Below are positions 14,785-20,092 of a stretch of 20,092 nucleotides of DNA, in pieces (the stretch's first letter is position 1; each line of letters starts with the position of its first letter). The stretch spans positions 1 through 20,092 of the forward strand of contig DASRJH010000337.1 in assembly GCA_035649575.1 (NCBI GenBank), written 5' to 3'. This DNA is from DASVAL01 sp035649575. Lineage in GTDB: Bacteria; Planctomycetota; UBA1135; UBA2386. Made by a program: the position numbers and the translations under genes. The notes under the pieces are model-generated. The model made no database searches, was not told where the DNA came from, and saw only the letters and a program-made list of their open reading frames with translations.

Positions 14785-14944
14785 CGACTGGGCCTTCTGC
14801 TTGCGGCGGCGGTGGGAAGTCACGTCGTTCGCGGCGGAGTCGCCAAAGCAGGCCACGACCATACGGAACGGCCGGCGCGCCGCACGCCGAAACCGCGCCG
14901 TCTGGGCCCTGGAGGGCTGTACCGCGCCTGATAGCCTTCTCCGC

Positions 14945-15754
14945 ATGACCGAGGCTGCCCCTTCGACTCCCCCTCCGAACCTGCCCGGGATCCATGAGTT
15001 GCTCGCCGTGGTAACCCGCCTGCGCAACCCCGGCGGCTGTCCGTGGGACCGGGCGCAGACGATGGCCAGCATGGCTCCCCACCTCGTCGAAGAGGCCTTC
15101 GAGGCCGCCGACGCGCTGCGCCGCGGCGTCGCCGAGGAGGCACAGGAGGAGCTCGGCGACGTTCTCGTGAACGTCGCGATGATCAGCCAGATGGCAAGAG
15201 AGCAGGGCACCTTCGACGTCGACGCGGTCGCTGCCGCTGCCGCCCGAAAGCTCGTGCGCCGCCACCCGCACGTGTTCGGCGACAAGAAGGTGGATGGCGC
15301 CGAGCAGGCCTATCGCAGCTGGGAAGCCAAGAAACGCGAAGAACGGCGCGAGAGCCCCAGCGTTCTGGCCGGTGTGCCCGTGGCACTGCCAGCCCTGCTG
15401 CGCGCGTTCCGGCTCGGCGAGAAGGCGGCGCGCGCGGGTTTCGACTGGCCCGACCGCGAAGGCCCGCGAGCGAAGGTCGCCGAAGAACTGGCCGAGCTCG
15501 ACGCGGCGATCACCTCGGGCGACACCACCGCGACGGCGGCCGAACTCGGCGACCTGCTCTTCAGCCTCTGCAATCTGGCGCGTCATCTCGCGGTCAACCC
15601 CGAGGTGGCGCTCGCGAACGCGACCGGCCGGTTCCAGCGCCGCTTTTCTGCCGTCGAGCAGGAGTTCGAGTTCCGACTCCAGGGTCGCAGCCTCGCCGAG
15701 ATGGATGCGGCCTGGGACCGGGCAAAGCAGGCCGAGCGCGGTGAGGCGCATTGA
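14945..15754 (+). CDS. mazG: Nucleoside triphosphate pyrophosphohydrolase MazG
   Basis: A 269-residue MazG with two MazG domains. MazG hydrolyses (d)NTPs to the monophosphate and pyrophosphate and cleans up aberrant nucleotides or lowers ppGpp. The first domain carries LRNPGGCPWDRAQT and HLVEEAFEAADAL. It then shows EEAQEELGDVLVNVAMISQMA, the paired acidic Mg-binding helices; VRRHPHVFGD closes it. The second domain has VAEELAELDAAITSG and TAAELGDLLFSLCNLARHL, followed by ANATGRFQRRFSAVE. Length matches E. coli-type MazG. The ATG at 14945 follows a GATAG 10 bases upstream rather than a Shine-Dalgarno. The gene diverges from the LPS-core operon across about 160 bases and stands alone. The strong terminator at 15974-16014 may end its transcript. 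Confidence 0.93.
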   Translation: MTEAAPSTPPPNLPGIHELLAVVTRLRNPGGCPWDRAQTMASMAPHLVEEAFEAADALRRGVAEEAQEELGDVLVNVAMISQMAREQGTFDVDAVAAAAARKLVRRHPHVFGDKKVDGAEQAYRSWEAKKREERRESPSVLAGVPVALPALLRAFRLGEKAARAGFDWPDREGPRAKVAEELAELDAAITSGDTTATAAELGDLLFSLCNLARHLAVNPEVALANATGRFQRRFSAVEQEFEFRLQGRSLAEMDAAWDRAKQAERGEAH

Positions 15755-15973
15755 TCGTCCGGTTCTCGACGCGCCGGCGGCAGCCCGACACGGCAATCCG
15801 ACGACGTCGGCGGCCGCCCGTGCGCGCCGTCAAGCATGATCACCTTATGTGCTTTCTGACAGTGGTTTGTGTCTCGCTCGAAAAAATGCGCGCGACGTCG
15901 GGAAGGTGGCACGCATCGTGCTTTAGAGGGCGCGTGGAAAGAAACGCCTGGGCATGGGTCCAGTGGCAGGGAT
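15755..15973 (+). other. Unassigned stretch between mazG and a strong terminator; possible small RNA
   Basis: No convincing gene is seen here, although an open frame runs through it with Arg-rich, Trp-rich and motif-free translation. From about 15836 the sequence is less GC-rich and includes an A6 run (15881-15886), a CTGACA -35-like hexamer (15856-15861) and a short hairpin GCACG-CAT-CGTGC (15909-15921). It ends at a strong intrinsic terminator. It may be a long mazG 3' leader or a separate small RNA. I could not match it to tRNA, SRP RNA, RNase P RNA, tmRNA or a known riboswitch. Confidence 0.35.
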
Positions 15974-16014
15974 GGCCTCGGTGTGGGGTGGTGCCTCGCC
16001 GAGGCCGCTTTTTT
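15974..16014 (+). terminator. Intrinsic (Rho-independent) terminator
   Basis: An 8-bp perfect stem (GGCCTCGG at 15974-15981 with CCGAGGCC at 15999-16006) and a 17-base loop are followed after two bases by six T (16009-16014). The T tract exists only in the plus direction, so it ends a plus-strand transcript, either mazG or a small RNA in the 220 bases before it. Confidence 0.85.
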
Positions 16015-16047
16015 GTACGAAGGTCGAAGCGGCCAGGGACCTGAGCC

Positions 16048-16963
16048 TTACCGCCAGCGCGCCAGCTCGACCTCGGCGGCGATGACCCCGAACGCGGTCC
16101 AACCCTCGTCATCGGCCAGATCCTCGAGCGCGCGCCGGGCCGCGACCCGGTCGCCGCTCACGAGCTGCCAGTGGCCCAGCCCGAACGCGAGCGCCGCGCC
16201 GGCGCTACCGGTAAGTTCCGCGATCTGCTCGCGCCGCAGCTTGCCGCCGTAGAGCAGACAGAGCTGGTGGTAGGAGCGATTCTCGACGACGTCCATGTCC
16301 GGCCGGATCGGCGCGACGACGGCGGCCGCGCCCGCCGCGTCGCCACGTCGCATGCGAACGCACCAGAGCCAGTGCGTCACGGCCACGCGCGATTCGTCGT
16401 TGGCCACCACCGCGAGGCAGTCGAGCCACGCGCGTTCCGCGCCTTCGAAGTCCCCGGACAGGAACCGCGCGAGTCCGAGGTGGTAGTGCACGTTGTAGTG
16501 CAACGAACCGTGCGGCGGCCGACCCGGCGTCGGCTGGCCGTCGGGGTTCGATGGCATCCGCCACTCGGCGGCAAGCTTCGGCAGCGCGCTCAAGGTCGGC
16601 CTCCGCCAGGCCGAACTCGCGCAGCGTGATCCAACGGTGCCCGCGATGGCGCAGCAGATACGGGTCTCCCGGGTGATCCACGAGCGCCTTGCCGTAGGTC
16701 GAGATCGCTTCGCGGTAGCGCCCGAGATACGCGAGCCGGCGGCCGAGCCAGATCGCCGCGTCGCGGTCGTCCGGTGCCGCGGCGTGCGCAACCTGCGCCT
16801 TCGCCAGATCCTCCTCGAGTCGCACGCGCGCGTCGGGAGCCGGCGCGACCGCAAACAGCGGCCTCCCGTCGAGCGACAGGCAAGCGGCGCCCTCGGGCAG
16901 CGTCTGACAGCCAGCGACCAGCAGACCCAGCAGAAAGACCTTCGTGTTCTTCAGCGCGGCCAT
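16048..16963 (-). pseudogene. TPR-containing lipoprotein gene interrupted by a +1 frameshift
   Basis: The gene starts at the ATG at 16963, with GGAGG 5 bases upstream. It encodes a lipoprotein signal peptide (KVFLLGLLVAGC, lipidated Cys19) and then TPR-like helices (DRDAAIWLGRRLAYLGRYREAISTYGKAL). At about 16575-16595 the coding frame moves by one base. The first frame reads DLERAAE; the continuation AAEWRMPSNPDGQP, LHYNVHYHLGLARFLSGDFEGAE and onward lies in the next frame to the stop at 16048. Skipping one base restores a single reading frame of about 304 residues, and the NVHYHLGLARFLSGDFEGAERAW segment is typical of a TPR family with this exact order. It is therefore one gene with an extra base, a sequencing error, or rarely a programmed shift. 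The function is unknown; it is probably periplasmic protein-protein binding. It overlaps the end of apbE by 13 bases. Confidence 0.8.
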
Positions 16964-17982
16964 GCAACCTCCACTTCGCGGCAGCACCCATCCTCGCCCT
17001 CGAGCAGGAACAACACGCCGATTTCCGCGTGCCGGCGAAGTGTTGGCAGGAGGCGCGAGGTGGTTGGCAGCAGGCGCAAGGTTTCGCTCTCGCCGAGCAC
17101 CACGAACGCCGTGCCGAGCGCATCCGCGAGAGCCGCACTGTCTGCGAGCACCGAGACGCTGACGACGCCGCGGCTAGCACCCTTGCCCGTGCGTGGATCG
17201 AAGATGTGATGCAGCACGCGCCCGTTCGCGGGCACGGCATTGCGGTAGCAACCACTCGTGCACAAGGCGCGGTCGCGCAGCGGCAGCGTGCGGATCGGCG
17301 CCCCGACCGCGGTGCCGACCGATGCGGGATCTTCGACGCCGATCTGCCAGGGCACACCGGGCGCTTTCTCGCCGCGGCAATACACCTCGCCCGTGATCTG
17401 CAGGTAGAAGGCCTCCACCGAGAGCGCATCGAGGCGCTGCGCGATCGCGTCCACGCACGCCCCGGCCACGATGCCATCGAGATCGAGCTCGACATCGGGC
17501 CGCTTCTTGTGCACGGCGCGGTCGCGAACCTCGACGTTGCGCCAACCGATCCGCTCGCACGCAGCCGCGGCCGCCCGCTCGTCGAAGCGATGCTGCGGAT
17601 CCCGTTTCGCGCGGCGATACAGGTCGGAGAGCGGTTTCACGGTCGGATCGAAGGCTCCTTCGGTCGCCGCGGCCACGTCGAGAGCCTGCTGCAGCACCGC
17701 GAGGAACCGCGCCGACGCGGCGAACGGCGCCGTGCTCGCATGCCGGTTGCAGCACGCGATCTCGGAATCCTCGCGCCAGTTGCTGAAGGCGAGGTCGAAC
17801 TGGGCGAGTTCGGCTTCGACGACGGCGCGCACGAGCGACACCGGCACGGCGCCGACGTACTTCACCTCGTAGGTCGAGCCCATCGTCGGCCCGTCGAACT
17901 GGTGCACCTGCGCTGCCTGCCCATCGCAAGCGGCGAACGACACCAGGAAGGCCACGTGGCACACGCAGAACCGGTTCCGCAT
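16951..17982 (-). CDS. apbE: FAD:protein FMN transferase, ApbE family lipoprotein
   Basis: A 343-residue exported flavin transferase that attaches FMN covalently to Thr/Ser of target proteins using FAD and Mg. The signal peptide ends FAAC with Cys19 the probable lipid site. ApbE landmarks follow in order: DGPTMGSTYEVKY (30-42), GAFDPTVKPLSDL (109-121), LDLDGIVAGACVDAIAQRL (167-184), LCTSGCYRN (240-248), HHIFDPRTGKGA (258-269) and SVLADSAALADALGTAFVVLG (277-297). The GI-x-x-G segment has Ala where many relatives have Lys, and the usual GG(D/E) reads TGE, so activity should not be assumed. No RnfG/NqrC-type target is in the window. A TACGAT lies 9 bases before the ATG at 17982. The TPR lipoprotein gene follows with a 13-base overlap, suggesting one transcript. 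Confidence 0.88.
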   Translation of the reverse strand: MRNRFCVCHVAFLVSFAACDGQAAQVHQFDGPTMGSTYEVKYVGAVPVSLVRAVVEAELAQFDLAFSNWREDSEIACCNRHASTAPFAASARFLAVLQQALDVAAATEGAFDPTVKPLSDLYRRAKRDPQHRFDERAAAAACERIGWRNVEVRDRAVHKKRPDVELDLDGIVAGACVDAIAQRLDALSVEAFYLQITGEVYCRGEKAPGVPWQIGVEDPASVGTAVGAPIRTLPLRDRALCTSGCYRNAVPANGRVLHHIFDPRTGKGASRGVVSVSVLADSAALADALGTAFVVLGESETLRLLPTTSRLLPTLRRHAEIGVLFLLEGEDGCCREVEVAWPR

Positions 17983-17991
17983 CGGCTCGCG

Positions 17992-17997
17992 ATCGTA
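17992..17997 (-). promoter_or_regulatory. TACGAT -10-like element before apbE
   Basis: On the minus strand TACGAT is followed by CGCGAGCCG (9 bases) and the ATG. The distance, and the following CGC, match the TATGATCGC elements before the two cyclophilin genes, which are unrelated to apbE. Only 45 bases separate apbE from the divergent GT87 gene, so the promoter must be very close to the start codon. Confidence 0.4.
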
Positions 17998-18027
17998 TCC
18001 GGGGAGCCGCCGCGATAGACCTGCGCC

Positions 18028-19275
18028 ATGCAGATGCGCACGCTGCAGGAACGTTGGCGCCCATGGTTACGCTGGCTGCCTTGGCTCTGTGGCCTCGTGG
18101 CCACCGGCATCGCCGCGCGCAATCTCATCCTCATCGGCACCTACGCCGATCTCGACATCTATCTCGACGTGGCGCGCGAGTTCCGCGAGGGCGGCATCGA
18201 CATCTTCCGCGACCGCGCGAACTCGGGGCCTTGGGTCTGCCCCCACTTCGCGGCGCTGCCGTTCGTGGTGCTCGAGGCGTGCTGCGGCGATGCGCTCGCG
18301 CGTTGGATCTGGTGCCTGCTGCTCGGCCTCGGCACCGCGCTGTTGTTGCGCTCTCTGGCCTGCGCGATGGCGATGGTCGGCGGTCTGCGCTGGTGGCAGT
18401 GGCTCGTGTTCGGCGTGCTGTTCCAGCGCTGCCTGGCCCAGAACCTCACGCACGGCCAGCTCAGCCTCTTGGTCGGCACCTTCGTCGCGGCCGGCGTCGC
18501 GGACCTGATGCAGAAGCGCGATCTGCGCGCGGGCACGTGGCTCGGTCTCGCGGCGGCGCTCAAGCTCACGCCGCTCTTGTTCCTGCTCGCACTGCCGCTG
18601 ATGCGCCGCCCGCGCGCGGCCGCCATGATGCTCGCGGTCGCCTTCGCCGCGGTGCTGCTCGTGCCGTGGCCGTTCTGCGGCACGGCCGAACACGCGCGTC
18701 ACCTCGCCGACTTCGCGCGCACGATTGCCGAGGCGATCGGCGCCCCCGAGGACGCCGCGATCGTCCAGGCACACGGCGGCCCGAGCATCGGCGGCACGCT
18801 CGACTACCTGCTGCAGGCCCGCGCCTTCGACAAGGAAGGACACACGGTGAACGTCGTGGACGTCGGCGAGACCGCGCTGCGATTCACGAAGCTCGCCTGG
18901 GCCGGACTGCTCGGCGGCCTGCTGGTGCTCTGGTTCATCCGCGCACGGGCCTGGCCGGAGCCGGACCGGCTCGCCATGCAATGCTCGGCCGTGATGCTCG
19001 CGATCGTCTTCTTCGCGCCGCTCGTGCGCGTCTATCACCTCGCCGCTGCGATGCTGCCGTTCGCGCTCTTCTGCCGCGGCCCGCGGCGCGGGCCCGACTT
19101 CTGGTGGTGGGCGTCCGCGTTCGCGGTGCTGTTCGCGCTCACGCTGCGGCAGAGGAGCCTGATCGGCGAAACGCTCTGGCGCAGCCTCGACGGGGGCGGC
19201 TTGTTGCATTTCGCGCTCGTTGGCATGCTGGTGTGGCTGCTCCGCGAGAGCCGGTCACCGCGCGAATCCTCTTGA
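18028..19275 (+). CDS. Membrane glycosyltransferase, GT87/DUF2029 family
   Basis: A 415-residue polytopic membrane protein with about ten hydrophobic segments. After the first helix comes a periplasmic loop with TYADLDIYLDVAREF, carrying the acidic pair expected for a GT-C catalytic loop, and PWVCPHFAALPFVVLEA. Later NLTHGQLSLLVGTFVAAG and LGLAAALKLTPLLFLLALPLM match the NxQ and K-x-x-P hallmarks of the GT87 family (PimE-like, DUF2029). Such enzymes use polyprenyl-phosphate sugars as donors on the outer face of the inner membrane. The target glycan is unknown. The ATG at 18028 is the first of two close in-frame ATGs (the next at 18034), and no strong Shine-Dalgarno is seen. The stop overlaps the TTG of the next gene (TTGA). 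Confidence 0.82.
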   Translation: MQMRTLQERWRPWLRWLPWLCGLVATGIAARNLILIGTYADLDIYLDVAREFREGGIDIFRDRANSGPWVCPHFAALPFVVLEACCGDALARWIWCLLLGLGTALLLRSLACAMAMVGGLRWWQWLVFGVLFQRCLAQNLTHGQLSLLVGTFVAAGVADLMQKRDLRAGTWLGLAAALKLTPLLFLLALPLMRRPRAAAMMLAVAFAAVLLVPWPFCGTAEHARHLADFARTIAEAIGAPEDAAIVQAHGGPSIGGTLDYLLQARAFDKEGHTVNVVDVGETALRFTKLAWAGLLGGLLVLWFIRARAWPEPDRLAMQCSAVMLAIVFFAPLVRVYHLAAAMLPFALFCRGPRRGPDFWWWASAFAVLFALTLRQRSLIGETLWRSLDGGGLLHFALVGMLVWLLRESRSPRESS

Positions 19276-20092
19276 AGCGTCTCCTCGCCACGACGTCGAT
19301 CGCCTGCCTTGCGGCGGCGTGCAACACCATCCCGCCGCAGCCACCGCCGCCGAACGGTGCGATGGCGGTGGATCTGCCCAAGACCGAGTTCCCGGGTGCC
19401 AACCGGATGGCCGCGGGCTTCGACGCGCGCACCGAAGACGGGGCCTGGGAGAGCGACGACGAGGTCGTGTTCGCGCTGCGCCTGCGCCGAGGTGAGAAGG
19501 TCGATCGCTGGCTGCTGCGTCTCTGCGTCGTGCTCGGCGAGCGCCTCACGGGCTCGCTCGGCAACGAGGGCATCGGCCTCTGGGAGGAGATGAGCTGGAC
19601 CTACACGATCACCGACCATGGCAAGCGCAAGGACGCGCAGGTGACGTCGAAGCTGCTGCCCGTCATGGCCACCGTCTGCGACGAGCAAGGCAAGAAGCTC
19701 ACGGCCTCGGTCGTGAAGCTGCCGGTGCGCCTGCTCGGCCGCGGCGTACTGCCCGCGATCGATTGTGCGATGGCAGCCACGCAGGCGCAGGCGCAGGGGA
19801 ACCTGAGCGAGCCTGCACGCGAGGTGGCGCTGCACCCGCTCGTCGAGGCCACGCTCGGCTTGATGTCCCTGCTCAACGTCGTGCAGGAGGACGACGCGCT
19901 CGCCGGGTATTTCTGGCAGGTCGTCGAGAAACCGAGCCTCTGGTCCGTCATCACGGGCTTCGGCGTCAAGACGACGTTCTCGATGGGCTTCGAGAAGAGC
20001 GTTCCCGCGGCGAACCTGCCGCCGGACCTGCCGGCCGCCGACCGGGCCTTCGTCGTGCCGATGCAGATCGACGTGAACGGCAGCCCCGCCCT
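19272..20092 (+). CDS. Uncharacterised lipoprotein, TTG start, runs off right edge
   Basis: An open frame of 273 codons runs from a TTG at 19272 to the window edge. Its start overlaps the GT87 stop in the same TTGA way that other genes here overlap with ATGA or GTGA. The N-terminus is a lipoprotein-like signal (MKRLLATTSIACLAAAC, Cys17), followed by a Pro-rich spacer. The mature part has DDEVVFALRLRRGEKVDRWLLRLCVVLGERL, then EEMSWTYTITDHGK and later LHPLVEATLGLMSLLNVVQED. I do not recognise the family. It has no further membrane helix. Coupling with a GT87 enzyme suggests a shared envelope role, but this is inference. The non-ATG start makes it easy to miss. Confidence 0.72.
   Translation, partial: MKRLLATTSIACLAAACNTIPPQPPPPNGAMAVDLPKTEFPGANRMAAGFDARTEDGAWESDDEVVFALRLRRGEKVDRWLLRLCVVLGERLTGSLGNEGIGLWEEMSWTYTITDHGKRKDAQVTSKLLPVMATVCDEQGKKLTASVVKLPVRLLGRGVLPAIDCAMAATQAQAQGNLSEPAREVALHPLVEATLGLMSLLNVVQEDDALAGYFWQVVEKPSLWSVITGFGVKTTFSMGFEKSVPAANLPPDLPAADRAFVVPMQIDVNGSPA

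Noticed and set aside
15836..16014. 6S RNA, SRP RNA, RNase P RNA or a cobalamin-type riboswitch
   Set aside because: None of the conserved cores of these RNAs can be seen; only a general small-RNA possibility remains.
15751..16044. Open frame after mazG as a protein gene
   Set aside because: The translation is Arg/Trp-rich without motifs, it overlaps the intrinsic terminator, and it has no ribosome site.
1..20092. Mobile elements, CRISPR arrays, toxin-antitoxin or defence genes
   Set aside because: No transposase, integrase, Cas, restriction or phage motif was seen, and the repeats present are coding tandem repeats or a local gene duplication. mazG here is the housekeeping pyrophosphohydrolase with no mazEF-like neighbour.

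Overview
This is a GC-rich window from a Gram-negative bacterium that makes lipopolysaccharide. The evidence for LPS is an LptE-type and a BamD-type lipoprotein, a WaaE-like glycosyltransferase, a lipid-core sugar kinase and several other lipobox proteins. The mix of an ECF-like sigma factor, secreted cyclophilins with Lys/Pro tails and many small lipoproteins would fit a high-GC planctomycete or a myxobacterium-like lineage. That placement is a guess from gene content; no rRNA or other marker settles it. I see no tRNA, rRNA, CRISPR array, insertion sequence, integrase or phage gene, so the window looks like ordinary chromosome.

Layout. Bases 1-443 (minus) hold the N-terminal part of imidazolonepropionase (hutI), which runs off the left edge. 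Bases 744-1699 (plus) hold a small membrane protein and a DCC-family thiol protein. A sigma factor (1773-2594, minus) and an HDOD-GGDEF signalling protein (2772-4643, plus) diverge from an AT-rich spacer with a dyad. A plus-strand run follows: a CorC/HlyC-type membrane protein, recO, a BamD-like lipoprotein and lptE. The last three are coupled by 1-4 base stop/start overlaps, and the bamD-like/lptE junction lies in a 12-bp tandem repeat. Two tandemly duplicated secreted cyclophilins lie on the minus strand (8442-10156).

Bases 10290-14784 (minus) form a tightly overlapping LPS-core style operon. In transcription order it has a small helical protein, a WaaE-like GT2, a GT4 glycosyltransferase, a lipopolysaccharide-kinase family protein and a CgeB-like glycosyltransferase. 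mazG (14945-15754, plus) diverges from it. A strong intrinsic terminator lies about 220 bases after mazG, behind an unexplained stretch that might encode a small RNA. Bases 16048-17982 (minus) hold an apbE-type FMN transferase followed by a TPR lipoprotein gene broken by one extra base. Bases 18028 to the right edge (plus) hold a GT87-type membrane glycosyltransferase coupled through TTGA to an unrecognised lipoprotein with a TTG start.

How the genes fit together. Much of the window concerns the cell envelope: outer-membrane protein insertion (BamD-like), LPS export (LptE), LPS core sugar and phosphate addition (GT2, GT4, kinase, CgeB-like GT), a polyprenyl-phosphate-sugar dependent GT87, periplasmic prolyl isomerases and covalent flavinylation. 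I did not find a clearly new multi-gene system. The oddities most worth checking are the cyclophilin duplication with near-identical ends and a diverged middle, the repeat-born start codon of lptE, the frameshifted TPR lipoprotein, the possible RNA after mazG, and a recurrent -10-like motif placed exactly 9 bases before start codons.
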